Assembly: GCA_900320245.1 (NCBI GenBank)
Contig: ONRP01000027.1
Span: 1-46,374 of the forward strand
Reading direction: 5' to 3'
DNA from: an uncultured Prevotellaceae bacterium
Lineage (GTDB): Bacteria; Bacteroidota; Bacteroidia; Bacteroidales; Muribaculaceae
Length of the DNA stretch: 46,374 bases
Shown here: positions 1 through 9,552 of the stretch, one piece after another
How the letters are laid out: every line of letters begins with the position of its first letter
How positions within the stretch are numbered: the first letter of the stretch is position 1
Made by a program: the position numbers and the translations under genes
Notes under the pieces: model-generated
Database searches by the model: none
The model's input: only the letters and a program-made list of their open reading frames with translations
Told to the model about the DNA's origin: nothing

Positions 1-1299
<1,299 letters not shown>

Positions 1300-1309
1300 A
1301 GTCGTCTCG

Positions 1310-3154
1310 TCATTTTAAAAGTTTAGCGTTGAAGGCTTTTAACGTAGCAAGCACATTGGTGCGTACATTGATGAAGTTGGTGATTCCCATTGCCTTGAAT
1401 TCGTCGGTCTCGGGACCTGCAAGCACGAGTTCGGCGCGGCCATCAAGTTCCTTCACAGCCTCGGGAATGAGTTCGGCATACTCGTCATCACTGGAGCAGA
1501 GCACAACAACGTCGGCTTTCTTCTCCATAGCGGCATCCATACCCTCCTTGACGGTCTTGAAGCCGTTGTTGTCGATGAGTTCATAACCAGCGCAAGCGAA
1601 GAAGTTGTCGCTGAACTGGGCACGGGCGAGGCGCATGGCCAGGTTGCCGATGGTGAGCATGAACACCTTGGGCGTGTTGGCGGCGTGCTCGGTAGCGAGG
1701 CGAACCTCCTCGAACTGCGTAGCCAGGCGCTTGGTATTCAGCGTCACGGCACCCTCGACCTCCTCGTGATTGCAACTGCAGTGGCAGTTGCACTCCTTGC
1801 AAGCGTCGGCCTTGTCGGCAGCCTTCTCGGTGAAGTTGGGGAACTGGTTGGTACCCAGCAACTGCTCACGGCGCTTGGCCACCTTGTCGAAGCGCTCCTT
1901 GGCGGTAGCGTTAACGGCATTGATAATGTCGCCACTCTCGAGCGCAGCCTTGAAGCCACCCTTGTCCTCGACGTCGAGGAAGAGTTTCCAACCCTGCTCG
2001 GCGAGGTTCTTGGTCAGCATCTCCACATAGTAGGAACCGCCGGCGGGGTCAACGACCTTGTCGAGGTGGCTCTCTTCCTTGAGCAGGATCTGCTGGTTGC
2101 GGGCGATACGCTCGCTGAAGTCATCACTCACTTTGTAAGGAGCGTCAAACGGAGTTACGACGATAGAGTCTACACATGCCAGGGCGGCACTCATGGCCTC
2201 GGTCTGGCTGCGGAGCAGGTTCACATAACTGTCGTAGAGCGTCTGGTTGAAGCGGCTGGTCTCGGCATTGACATTCATCATGCACGAGTAGTCGTTGGCG
2301 GGGTTAAACTGCTTCACGATGAGAGCCCACAGTTCGCGAGCGGCGCGGAACTTGGCAATCTCCATGAAGTAAACCGTCGATACACCCATGTTGAACTTGA
2401 TGCGGTTGGCCACCTCGTCGGCGGTGAAGCCGGCCTCGGTCATCATGGCCATCCACTCGGCACCCCAAGCCAGGGCGTAACCCAGTTCCTGATAGATGTA
2501 GGCACCGGCATTGTTCAATGCAAGCGAGTCAACGCTGAACACGCGCAGATGAGCGACGGGCTTCACGACATTCATCAGTTCGGTAGCCATGGCAACGATG
2601 TCGCCAGGGAAGGGCTCACCGTGCTTGAAGGTACGCTTGAACGGGTTGAAGGTAATCGAGCCTACGAAGGTATCCTCGCAGCCGAGTTTCTTGCAGAGTT
2701 CAACAAGTTCCTTGGCATACTTGACCGCGCACTTGGGGCAGCACATGATGTTGATTTCACAGGCGGGAAGGTCGATGCCCTTGAGGAGCGCGTCCAGGTC
2801 CACATCACTACCATGCATGTGGAAGCCAATCGAGTTGATGCCCTTACCGAGCACCTCGACAGCCTTGGCGTTAGCGGCCTGCACATCGTCAACATCGATG
2901 TTCTGGCGCACCTTCCAGTCGTTGTTGTAGCGGGTTCCGCGGACATAGGGGAACTCACCGGGGAGTGATTTGGTCTGCTTCAGGTCAGCAATGTCCACGC
3001 TGCGATACAGCGGCTGGGCATTGAAACCCTCGTTTGTCCGCCAAACCATTTTCTTCTCAAAGTCGGCCCCTTTCAGGTCAACTTCGGCCTTGGCACGCCA
3101 CTCCTCAGGAGTGACAGGCGCGAATTGGTCGAACAATTTTTTTGTTTCTGCCAT
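1310..3154 (-). CDS. mutA: Methylmalonyl-CoA mutase small subunit
   Basis: A 614-residue structural, non-catalytic partner of MutB in the heterodimeric methylmalonyl-CoA mutase. The N-terminal two thirds match the TIM-barrel domain (for example [36 protein letters not shown] and [15 protein letters not shown]), and the C-terminal part resembles the B12-binding fold, though the DxHxxG cobalamin motif is not evident, as expected for the small subunit. Length fits the family. An odd feature is a Cys/His-rich linker at about residues 450-466 ([12 protein letters not shown]) between the two domains. [11 protein letters not shown] is a natural start, 105 bases downstream of a TACCTTTG promoter element. 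It is the first gene of the mutAB operon. Confidence 0.95.
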   Translation of the reverse strand: MAETKKLFDQFAPVTPEEWRAKAEVDLKGADFEKKMVWRTNEGFNAQPLYRSVDIADLKQTKSLPGEFPYVRGTRYNNDWKVRQNIDVDDVQAANAKAVEVLGKGINSIGFHMHGSDVDLDALLKGIDLPACEINIMCCPKCAVKYAKELVELCKKLGCEDTFVGSITFNPFKRTFKHGEPFPGDIVAMATELMNVVKPVAHLRVFSVDSLALNNAGAYIYQELGYALAWGAEWMAMMTEAGFTADEVANRIKFNMGVSTVYFMEIAKFRAARELWALIVKQFNPANDYSCMMNVNAETSRFNQTLYDSYVNLLRSQTEAMSAALACVDSIVVTPFDAPYKVSDDFSERIARNQQILLKEESHLDKVVDPAGGSYYVEMLTKNLAEQGWKLFLDVEDKGGFKAALESGDIINAVNATAKERFDKVAKRREQLLGTNQFPNFTEKAADKADACKECNCHCSCNHEEVEGAVTLNTKRLATQFEEVRLATEHAANTPKVFMLTIGNLAMRLARAQFSDNFFACAGYELIDNNGFKTVKEGMDAAMEKKADVVVLCSSDDEYAELIPEAVKELDGRAELVLAGPETDEFKAMGITNFINVRTNVLATLKAFNAKLLK

Positions 3155-3259
3155 AAAATAGAAAATTATATAGTAACCTTAAAATAATTTGTCATTATCA
3201 GTTATAAATTGAAAGCATGTCAGGTATAACCCATGACCTGAGCACTGCATTTCAACCCA

Positions 3260-3267
3260 CAAAGGTA
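3260..3267 (-). promoter_or_regulatory. Bacteroidota-type promoter for mutA-mutB
   Basis: Minus-strand TACCTTTG matches the Bacteroidota -7 consensus TAnnTTTG. A TTTG lies 23 bases further upstream (3291-3294), slightly more than the usual 19-21. This predicts a leader of about 100 bases before the mutA ATG. Confidence 0.65.
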
Positions 3268-3394
3268 CAACTATTTCTTGAACTAACGACCAAATAAAGT
3301 AAATATTCATTATTAAAAAAGTATCACATCAAGTGCATCACATTTTTTCCTGCGAAAAAGGACAAAAAACGGATGAATGTCAAGAGAAATGATG

Positions 3395-3402
3395 TACCTT
3401 TG
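3395..3402 (+). promoter_or_regulatory. Bacteroidota-type promoter for the GH18 gene
   Basis: TACCTTTG matches TAnnTTTG and ends 25 bases before the ATG, giving a leader of about 20 bases. No clear -33 TTTG is seen at the normal spacing. The divergent mutA promoter lies about 130 bases away. Confidence 0.6.
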
Positions 3403-3427
3403 GTCGATAGAATGAATTACTAATCGT

Positions 3428-4438
3428 ATGATGAGCAGGAGAGTATTGGTATTGGTGTGTTTATTGGCGCTGATGATGCCAATGTGGGCAGGCAAGCACA
3501 AGGATGACGGGCCTGTCGTGGCAGCCTATGTGACGGGATGGAACGAGTTCAAGGAACTCCCCGACTGCTCGGTACTGACCCATATCAACTATGCTTTCGG
3601 CAAGGTGAACGAGACCTATGACGGAGTGATTGTCCAGTATCCGGAGCGGCTGCGCCAACTGGTGGAGTTGAAGAAAGACCACAAGATTTATATCGTGCTG
3701 AGCATCGGAGGCTGGACGGCAGGCGGCTTCAGCGAGATGGCCTCCACACACCAGCGCCGCAAGGCTTTTGCCCGTGACTGCAAGCGCATCGTTAAGGAAT
3801 ATGACCTCGATGGCATCGACATCGACTGGGAATACCCCAGTTGCAGCGAGGCGGGAATCACTGCCAGACCTGCCGACATCGACAACTTTACGCTACTGAT
3901 GCGTGAACTGCGCAAAGCCCTTGGTAAAGATTACCTGCTGTCATGCGCCACGATTGCCGATGCCAAATTTGTAGATTTCAAGGCGATTGAGCCCTATGTG
4001 GATCTGGTGAACATCATGATGTATGACGTGGGCAACCCACCCTATCATCACGCGGCGCTTTATCGCAGCGAGATGTCGGGCCGCGTGACGGCCGAAGAAG
4101 CCGTGCAGGCACATCTCGATGCCGGAGTGCCCATCAACAAACTGGTGCTTGGCGTGCCTTTTTACGGCCGCTCGGTCAAGGGATTCGGCGATACGGCATA
4201 TGGCGCTCTCGTCAAGCGCGACGATGTAACCCGCATGTGGGACGATGATGCCAAGGTGCCCTATCTGGTCAAGGAGGGAGAGATGGTGTGCACCTACGAG
4301 GATGCCGAATCGCTCGGCTGGAAATGCCGGTTCATCAAAGAGAAAGGCTTGCGCGGAGCGATGTATTGGGAATACCGCTGCGACGACGAAGCGGGCACAC
4401 TGCGCAACGCTGTGTGGAACGGCATCATGGGCCAGTAA
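3428..4438 (+). CDS. Secreted glycoside hydrolase family 18 (chitinase/endo-N-acetylglucosaminidase-like)
   Basis: A 336-residue GH18 TIM-barrel enzyme expected to cleave beta-1,4-N-acetylglucosamine linkages in chitin, peptidoglycan or host N-glycans; the sequence alone does not settle the substrate. A signal peptide occupies residues 1-22 (hydrophobic VLVLVCLLALMMPMW), with no lipobox Cys. The strand-3 motif LSIGGW is at 91-96. The catalytic signature DGIDIDWE is at 128-135, with Glu135 as the acid and the two Asp residues preserved. YWEYRCDD near the C-terminus fits the last barrel strand. Length is that of a single-domain GH18 with no carbohydrate-binding module. Two adjacent Met codons (3428, 3431) are possible starts. 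It is transcribed alone and converges on the following hydrolase gene. Confidence 0.9.
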   Translation: MMSRRVLVLVCLLALMMPMWAGKHKDDGPVVAAYVTGWNEFKELPDCSVLTHINYAFGKVNETYDGVIVQYPERLRQLVELKKDHKIYIVLSIGGWTAGGFSEMASTHQRRKAFARDCKRIVKEYDLDGIDIDWEYPSCSEAGITARPADIDNFTLLMRELRKALGKDYLLSCATIADAKFVDFKAIEPYVDLVNIMMYDVGNPPYHHAALYRSEMSGRVTAEEAVQAHLDAGVPINKLVLGVPFYGRSVKGFGDTAYGALVKRDDVTRMWDDDAKVPYLVKEGEMVCTYEDAESLGWKCRFIKEKGLRGAMYWEYRCDDEAGTLRNAVWNGIMGQ

Positions 4439-4469
4439 TATTCTATTGAGAGGAACCAGTGAGGCAAAC

Positions 4470-5333
4470 TCACTTGAGGGCAATCCTTACATCCTGCCAA
4501 CGGGGATTGTTCAGGATTTCGGGGCTGTCGCCACAAAATGCAGGGGCAGCCAAAGCATCATCTGCCAGCCAATAACGCAGCCAGGCGGTCATGTAGGCAT
4601 CACCCTGATGAAGGACATAACGGTGCTCTATGCCCTTGAGGCGTCCCATCACCATCGGGGTTGAATCCGGCAGTTCACTGGCTATGCGTTTCACCGAATC
4701 AAGAGGCGAAATCTGACGTTCAATCCACCATGTGCCGGCAGTCAGCATGGTGGGAACTTGAATGCTACCCAAAGAATAAGACCAGCGCAGCCTTCGGGCC
4801 AGAGTTGCCTGTGGACAACTGGCGGCATACAGCACCCTGAATCGGTCATCGGCCGATGCCGCATTGATGGCACCGATAGCGCCCTGTGAATGGCCCGCTA
4901 CGCCCATTCTCTGCGGGTCGATGCGATGAAACAGCGGGCTGCTCTTGTCATCATGATGACGGAGGGCAATATCGAGAGAGGCCAATGCCGAGCGGCCATC
5001 CCACGCGCTGGTGTCGTCATTGCCGATGACAATGAAGCCCCACGAGGCCAGGTGCTCGAACACCGGGGCATAGTCCAACGCTTTCAATCCCGTTCCATTG
5101 ACCATCACCACCAGAGGGAATGTTTGGGCTTGCGCAACATCAGGGATAAAAGCATGTGTGCCATCAATGGTGTGATAGGCAACTTGATAAGGTCCAGAGG
5201 CATGATATTTCTGCTCAACAGGGCAGGGATAGGGTTTGCGGTTGTAAGAACGATAAACCGATGGCATTAACGTGCAGTGGGCACGTGTTCCCCATCGCAG
5301 CAAGCGCTCCCCTATCCGCCACAGCACATCCAT
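4470..5333 (-). CDS. Alpha/beta hydrolase (dienelactone hydrolase/chlorophyllase-like)
   Basis: A 287-residue alpha/beta-hydrolase. The nucleophile elbow GHSQG (Ser149) follows the MGVAGHSQGAIGAI strand-turn-helix. VVMVNGTG upstream may form the oxyanion region, and a late IEHRYVLHQGD segment supplies candidate catalytic His residues. The fold resembles the PET-hydrolase/chlorophyllase/PAF-acetylhydrolase-like group; the substrate is unknown. The frame is open up to 5390, but that codon lies upstream of the promoter element at 5362-5369, so the ATG at 5333 (MDVLWRIGERLL) was chosen. There is no convincing signal peptide. It converges with the GH18 gene, leaving only 31 bases between the stop codons, and is divergent from the ECF-like gene. 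Confidence 0.75.
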   Translation of the reverse strand: MDVLWRIGERLLRWGTRAHCTLMPSVYRSYNRKPYPCPVEQKYHASGPYQVAYHTIDGTHAFIPDVAQAQTFPLVVMVNGTGLKALDYAPVFEHLASWGFIVIGNDDTSAWDGRSALASLDIALRHHDDKSSPLFHRIDPQRMGVAGHSQGAIGAINAASADDRFRVLYAASCPQATLARRLRWSYSLGSIQVPTMLTAGTWWIERQISPLDSVKRIASELPDSTPMVMGRLKGIEHRYVLHQGDAYMTAWLRYWLADDALAAPAFCGDSPEILNNPRWQDVRIALK

Positions 5334-5361
5334 TTCTATTGCAGTCAATTCAATTGCTGGA

Positions 5362-5369
5362 CAAAAGTA
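5362..5369 (-). promoter_or_regulatory. Promoter of the alpha/beta hydrolase gene
   Basis: Minus-strand TACTTTTG (TAnnTTTG) has a CTTG 18 bases upstream. The predicted transcript begins near 5355, about 20 bases before the ATG at 5333. This excludes the longer upstream reading-frame start. Confidence 0.65.
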
Positions 5370-5443
5370 GATTATTTTGCCTGAATACAAGAGATAAATT
5401 GATTTTTTTAAGGCAAGTAGTTGTGAAAATGCGCTTTTTAACC

Positions 5444-5451
5444 TACTTTTG
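5444..5451 (+). promoter_or_regulatory. Promoter of the ECF S-component-like gene
   Basis: TACTTTTG matches TAnnTTTG, with GTTG exactly 20 bases upstream (5420-5423). The element ends 27 bases before the ATG. Confidence 0.65.
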
Positions 5452-5478
5452 CAGACAAACTACTAAAATATCATCAAA

Positions 5479-5997
5479 ATGGAAAATAACGCTACTGCAG
5501 TTAGACTGTATTCATTGGGTTGGCACGAGATGCGCACCTATATTTTCGCTCTGTTGTTTGTCGCAGGTAACATTGTGTTGCCGCAGTTGTGCCACCTGTT
5601 TCCTCAGGGGGGCCTCATCATGCTGCCCATCTACTTCTTCACGCTGATTGCCGCCTATAAGTTCGGCTTCCGCGTGGGCCTGCTGACGGCCATCCTGTCA
5701 CCGTTGGTCAACTCGGCCTTGTTCGGCATGCCTCCCGCTGCCGCTCTGCCCATCATCATGATCAAGGGCATCCTGCTGGCTGGTGCCTCTGCCTGGATGG
5801 CCAGCAAGAGTAAAGGAGCCTCGCTGCTGGCACTCATCGGTGTGGTGCTCGCCTATCAGTTGTTCGGCGGTCTGATTGAGTGGGCTATGACAGGCAGTCT
5901 GGCCAGTGCCCTCCAGGACTGGAAACTGGGCTGGCCCGGCATGTTGTTTCAAGCAGTGGGCGGCTGGCTGGTGCTCAACTACCTGTGGCGTAAATAA
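5479..5997 (+). CDS. Integral membrane protein, ECF transporter S component-like
   Basis: A 172-residue, very hydrophobic protein with five or six membrane segments (for example YIFALLFVAGNIVLPQLC, LIMLPIYFFTLIAAYKFG, ALPIIMIKGILLAGASAW and LLALIGVVLAYQLFGGLI). Its size, the YKFGFRVGLLTAILSPLVN loop and the overall pattern resemble the substrate-binding S components of energy-coupling factor vitamin transporters. No ECF ATPase or T component is adjacent, so it would share a genome-wide module. The leader is short and holds no riboswitch-sized region, so the substrate cannot be inferred. The family call is from pattern only; an unrelated small membrane protein remains possible. Confidence 0.6.
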   Translation: MENNATAVRLYSLGWHEMRTYIFALLFVAGNIVLPQLCHLFPQGGLIMLPIYFFTLIAAYKFGFRVGLLTAILSPLVNSALFGMPPAAALPIIMIKGILLAGASAWMASKSKGASLLALIGVVLAYQLFGGLIEWAMTGSLASALQDWKLGWPGMLFQAVGGWLVLNYLWRK

Positions 5998-6010
5998 CCA
6001 CATCAATATT

Positions 6011-6056
6011 GCATAACAAAACGAGGCGGGCCACAACCCGTCTCGTTTTGTTATGC
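6011..6056. terminator. Bidirectional hairpin terminator, 20-bp stem
   Basis: The arms 6011-6030 and 6037-6056 pair over 20 bp with one G-T wobble and a 6-base loop. The outer arms are rich in A (left) and T (right), so either strand gives a stem followed by a U-rich tract. It sits between convergent genes and overlaps the final codons and stop of the DUF3667 gene. Confidence 0.8.
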
Positions 6057-7391
6057 AACTACTGTCACGATGACCGCGACTGCTATAACGAGCAGCGTAG
6101 GCAGGAAAGCCAGCCACAAGCGGTGATAGCGCTTGTAGACCACAATGGGTAGCAGGCTGCAGACCATATTTACAGCGGCAACAAGCACTAACAACAATAT
6201 GGAAACCAATAAATTGAATTTATCGCTAAAGTAAATCCCAATGCCCCATATGACCGATAACATCAGAACCCTGCACAGCCAAATAACCGACTTGGGCACC
6301 TGGGACTTGTTCTTATTCATATACTTGGCTGCACACCAGAAAGACAGCACAAGAAGAACGAAAATTGAAATCATAGTGATGAACGCCTGACGCGTGTCCT
6401 CGTCGTTGTAGAATACGACAAAAGCACTCAAAAGGAGCAACACGCCCAGTATTGCCATCATCACAACCGCCGACAATGACAAACGCCAAACCGTTGATTT
6501 CCATTTCAAGCCATAAAACTGGCGGAAGTCAAGGAGCACGAGGAGGCACAAAGCGAGTTTGTAGACCCTCATGACACGGGTCGACATGGCATCGAAAAAT
6601 CCCATCAACGGATAGTTCGTCAAGGAGAACCCGTTTCCAAACTTGAGTACACTATGCTCCTGCACAAAGTGGTGGATGCCATTGAAAAACGAGAGCGGAA
6701 GGTTGAGGATCAGGTACTGCGACAAGATAAAGATGAGAAAGATGTAGGTCTCGACCAAGTTATACTTACTGACACGGCGAAATCCAATCCAGATGCAGAT
6801 AACGATGAACATGCCGACAAACAGCCATTCGTAAAGCGGATGCTTGGATAGCATACTCAAGAAGCCGATGCTTGCATTGGAGAAGAAATAGGCAAAGCCC
6901 GTGAGCCGGTCAATCTGGATATCGCTAACGCCACTGAAGATAGATTCCATCTGCATCCCCATCAGCCAACCAACCACAAAGGTGAACAGCACCGCCAGAG
7001 CCAACAATTTAAACGGCGGGAAATAGAACTGGCGATGACCATTCAGATAGTCACGCACCATATAACCGGGACGCCAGAAAAGTTCACGCAGGGTGCGGAA
7101 CATTGGCCGGTTGCCCAAGCCCCAGATGTCAAGAAAATTCAACAACGCCTGTCGCCACGTGTAACGATCCCAACTGCCCACTTGACCGCATTGCGGACAA
7201 ACGCGACCCTCATAGACATGTGAGCAGTTCAAACAGCGGCGGACAGTCTTATCGGCCTCTTTGGGGACGACAGTACGCTGCTGCTGTTGCTGGTCAAGAT
7301 CAGTTACCCAGGCCCTCAGACTTTGGTACCATGTGCACCATGACTTCTTGGGTTGCTGCGTCTTGACATGTGGTTTTTGGGCGCGTTTCAT
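6051..7391 (-). CDS. DUF3667-type zinc-ribbon membrane protein
   Basis: A 446-residue protein of unknown function. The N-terminal 45 residues are basic and Gln-rich (a run of five Gln). A zinc-ribbon-like motif CLNC...CPQCGQ then precedes the characteristic DUF3667 region (NFLDIWGLGNRPMFRTLRELFWRPGYMVRDYLNGHR). Several membrane segments follow (LLALAVLFTFVVGWLMGM, WLFVGMFIVICIWIGF, ALCLLVLLDFRQFYG, LLVSILLLVLVAAVNMVCSLL and the C-terminal LPTLLVIAVAVIVTVVA). The only in-frame ATG before the zinc ribbon that is not upstream of the promoter element is at 7391. It lies 4 bases from the end of that element, so the transcript looks leaderless. The gene stands alone between two terminators. Confidence 0.8.
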   Translation of the reverse strand: MKRAQKPHVKTQQPKKSWCTWYQSLRAWVTDLDQQQQQRTVVPKEADKTVRRCLNCSHVYEGRVCPQCGQVGSWDRYTWRQALLNFLDIWGLGNRPMFRTLRELFWRPGYMVRDYLNGHRQFYFPPFKLLALAVLFTFVVGWLMGMQMESIFSGVSDIQIDRLTGFAYFFSNASIGFLSMLSKHPLYEWLFVGMFIVICIWIGFRRVSKYNLVETYIFLIFILSQYLILNLPLSFFNGIHHFVQEHSVLKFGNGFSLTNYPLMGFFDAMSTRVMRVYKLALCLLVLLDFRQFYGLKWKSTVWRLSLSAVVMMAILGVLLLLSAFVVFYNDEDTRQAFITMISIFVLLVLSFWCAAKYMNKNKSQVPKSVIWLCRVLMLSVIWGIGIYFSDKFNLLVSILLLVLVAAVNMVCSLLPIVVYKRYHRLWLAFLPTLLVIAVAVIVTVVA

Positions 7392-7395
7392 TCTG

Positions 7396-7427
7396 CAAAG
7401 GTACACATTTTACGACGAACTGACAAA
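7396..7427 (-). promoter_or_regulatory. Full-consensus promoter immediately before the DUF3667 start
   Basis: Minus-strand TTTG (7424-7427), then 20 bases, then TACCTTTG (7396-7403). This is a complete Bacteroidota -33/-7 pair. Transcription should start at about 7389-7392, coinciding with the ATG at 7391. Confidence 0.75.
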
Positions 7428-7434
7428 ACGGCAC

Positions 7435-7471
7435 GAAAAAAGGCCCGTAAGCGACAATGGCTCACAGGCCT
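7435..7471 (-). terminator. Intrinsic terminator of the galactose operon
   Basis: On the minus strand the arms AGGCC and GGCCT enclose a second imperfect stem (GTGAGC with GCTTAC), followed by six T residues. It lies 35 bases after the nucleotidyltransferase stop, as expected for a Rho-independent terminator. Confidence 0.75.
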
Positions 7472-7505
7472 AATTTCCTTGATTTAAACTGTTTATCCCT
7501 CTGCC

Positions 7506-8411
7506 TTAAAACATCTTTTCGGGATAAACGCCGGTGGCATGCAGTTCTGCAAACTTGTCAACTACGCCCTGACGGTCAGCGGCATAGGTCACGCCAAACC
7601 ACTTGCTCTCGGTAGTGAGCACCTTTACCTGGGCCGTGCCGGTGTTGACCAACTCATTGACCAACGTGGGGATAAAGAATTCTGCCTTGGGCTTGTCGAG
7701 ATTCTCCTTGAGGAAGTCCACGAAGCAACGCTCGCTGTGGGCAAAGTAGTCGGGTGTAAAGCCCCAGAAGTTCATCGATACGGGGGTATCGAATGCCAAC
7801 TGCTGAACGTCGCCGTTCTCGTCGGTGAAGACGATGTTGTGGTCGGCATCATAGCCGATGCTCGTGCGCTCCACCACACCGGTGAGCAGGCCGTCGCGGG
7901 TCTCGCAGACGCCACGTGCCACGGTGCCGCTCTCGCTCATGGTGTTGCCCACCTTGAAGCCCACCATGCTGTAGTGGCCCTTGCTGCCCTCGGGCAGTGA
8001 GGAGAGTTCGGCGGCCATGACCTCAAAACTGTTGCGGCCATAGTAGTCGTCGGCGTTGATGATGGCAAAAGGCTCGTTGATGACGTCCTTACCCATCAAC
8101 AAGGCGTGGTTGGTACCCCAGGGTTTCACACGCTCGGCAGGGCAGGTAAAGCCCTCGGGCAAGTCGTTCAGCCCCTGGAAAACGAGTTCAACAGGGATAT
8201 GACCCTCGTATTTTGATAAAATCTTCTCGCGGAAGTCGGCCTCGAAGTCCTTGCGAATCACAAAAACCACCTTGCCAAATCCGCTGTGGATAGCGTCATA
8301 AATCGAGTAATCCATGATGGTCTCGCCGTGAGGGCCCAGACCGTCGAGTTGCTTCAGGCCACCATAACGGCTACCCATACCTGCAGCAAGCACAAATAAT
8401 GTCGGTTTCAT
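7506..8411 (-). CDS. Sugar-phosphate nucleotidyltransferase, third gene of galactose operon
   Basis: A 301-residue NTP-transferase. The N-terminal AAGMGSRYGGLKQ is the nucleotide-binding GxGxRxxxxxK signature, NADDYYG supplies the metal-binding Asp of this fold, and KPWGTNHALLMGK fits the substrate region. Family members transfer a nucleotidyl group to sugar-1-phosphates, such as UTP:glucose-1-phosphate uridylyltransferases. It lies downstream of galK and galM with no galT in sight. I infer a role in converting galactose-1-phosphate or glucose-1-phosphate to the UDP-sugar, but the substrate is not visible in the sequence. The 74-base gap to galM contains a duplicated repeat. The terminator at 7435-7471 ends the operon. 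Confidence 0.75.
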   Translation of the reverse strand: MKPTLFVLAAGMGSRYGGLKQLDGLGPHGETIMDYSIYDAIHSGFGKVVFVIRKDFEADFREKILSKYEGHIPVELVFQGLNDLPEGFTCPAERVKPWGTNHALLMGKDVINEPFAIINADDYYGRNSFEVMAAELSSLPEGSKGHYSMVGFKVGNTMSESGTVARGVCETRDGLLTGVVERTSIGYDADHNIVFTDENGDVQQLAFDTPVSMNFWGFTPDYFAHSERCFVDFLKENLDKPKAEFFIPTLVNELVNTGTAQVKVLTTESKWFGVTYAADRQGVVDKFAELHATGVYPEKMF

Positions 8412-8417
8412 TATACT

Positions 8418-8461
8418 TAGTTGTAAGTTGTAAGTTTTTTAGTTGTAAGTTGTAAGTTTTT
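8418..8461. repeat. Two perfect tandem copies of a 22-bp unit built from AGTTGTA heptamers
   Basis: Positions 8418-8439 and 8440-8461 are identical. Each contains AGTTGTAAGTTGTAAG followed by a T-run. The repeat fills most of the gap between galM and the nucleotidyltransferase. Similar short intergenic repeats (TAAGTT/AACTTA) are familiar in Bacteroidales genomes. Confidence 0.85.
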
Positions 8462-8485
8462 AGTACAATTCCTATTGCCTAAAAC

Positions 8486-9538
8486 TTAATCTACTGTTTT
8501 GAAGTCAAAAAGAATGGTGCGGCGATATTCTTCGTCGGGACGCAGGAGTTGTGACGGGAAGTTGTCATGGTTGGGAGCGTCGGGCATGCCCTGGCACTCG
8601 ATGGCGACACCGTCATAATCGTGGTACTGCTTACCGCTCTTGCTCACAGGACACCCCCCGAGCCAATTGCCAGTATAAACCTGGACAGCAGGCTGGTCGG
8701 TGCAGACTTCGACCTTGCGGCCTGACTTCTCGTCACACAGCACGGCTGCCAGATGCAGGTCGCCGTCCTCGTGGCCGTCGATAATCCAGCAGTTGTCATA
8801 ACCCTTGCCGTAGTTCAAGGCAGGGAAGTCCTGCTTGATGTCCGTGCCAACGACCTTAGGCTCGGTGAAGTCCATCGGCGTACCCTCGACTGGGGCCATC
8901 TCACCGCTGGGAATGAGCGTGTCGTCGGTGGGCAGGTAGCGCGAGCAGTTGAGTTGCAGCACCTGGTCGAGGGCAGTTCCTCCCCTATCCTCGCCCGCCA
9001 TATTAAAATAGGTGTGGTTGGTGAGGTTGACTACCGTTGGCGCATCGGTCACTGCACCCAGTTCAATCTTGAGCACGTTGTCATCGTTCCAAGTATAGGC
9101 GATGCGTGCCGTGAGGTTGCCGGGATAGTTCTCGTCACCGTCGAGACTCTCCAGCGAGAATACCACGGTGTCACCGTCCATCTCGCAGTCCCAGATTTTG
9201 TTGGCATAATTCTCAGGGCCTCCATGCAGGTGGTTGGGGCCGTTGTTGATGTTGAGTTGATAGACCTTGCCATCGATGTCGAGATGGCCCTTGCAGATGC
9301 GGTTGGCATAACGTCCAGGCACCTTGCCGGCACACGGGCCGTCATAGAAGTAATCCTTCAGGTCCTTGTAACCCAGCACCACATCGGCGAGGTTGCCATC
9401 ACGGTCAGGCACCTTGATTTCCAGAATACCAGCACCAAGGGACGAGAGTTTGACACTTGCTCCACTGGCATTGATGAGTTCGTAGGTGGTGATTTCGCCA
9501 CGCTCTGTCTCATGGGTATCGATACGGATGCTCTTCAT
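8486..9538 (-). CDS. galM: Aldose 1-epimerase (galactose mutarotase)
   Basis: A 350-residue mutarotase that interconverts alpha and beta anomers of galactose, feeding galactokinase. Family landmarks include GKVPGRYANRI, the substrate-binding NGPNHLHGG, VVNLTNHTYFNMAG and the C-terminal VAIECQGMPDAPNHDNFPS. The start was set at 9538 (MKSIRIDTHETERG), because an AAGGAGG Shine-Dalgarno sequence lies 7 bases upstream, inside the last galK codons. The frame extends to an earlier ATG at 9559, but that overlaps galK. The galK stop and this ATG are 1 base apart, so the pair is probably translationally coupled. There is no signal peptide, so it is cytoplasmic. Confidence 0.92.
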   Translation of the reverse strand: MKSIRIDTHETERGEITTYELINASGASVKLSSLGAGILEIKVPDRDGNLADVVLGYKDLKDYFYDGPCAGKVPGRYANRICKGHLDIDGKVYQLNINNGPNHLHGGPENYANKIWDCEMDGDTVVFSLESLDGDENYPGNLTARIAYTWNDDNVLKIELGAVTDAPTVVNLTNHTYFNMAGEDRGGTALDQVLQLNCSRYLPTDDTLIPSGEMAPVEGTPMDFTEPKVVGTDIKQDFPALNYGKGYDNCWIIDGHEDGDLHLAAVLCDEKSGRKVEVCTDQPAVQVYTGNWLGGCPVSKSGKQYHDYDGVAIECQGMPDAPNHDNFPSQLLRPDEEYRRTILFDFKTVD

Positions 9539-9552
9539 CTTAATCCTCCTTG
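9539..9552 (-). promoter_or_regulatory. Strong Shine-Dalgarno site deciding the galM start
   Basis: Minus-strand AAGGAGG followed by ATTAAG and then the ATG at 9538. A near-perfect anti-16S match is unusual here, because most start codons in this window have only A-rich leaders. It lies within the galK terminal codons. Confidence 0.7.

Noticed and set aside
1685-2968. 427-codon open frame on the plus strand
   Set aside because: It is antisense to mutA in GC-rich coding sequence and has no family pattern; the minus-strand frame is clearly mutA.
4458-4474. AGTGAG/CTCACT hairpin between the GH18 and hydrolase stops
   Set aside because: Only 6 bp with no T-run; too weak to call a terminator.
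5334-5390. Upstream start for the alpha/beta hydrolase
   Set aside because: The codon at 5390 lies upstream of the TACTTTTG element at 5362-5369.
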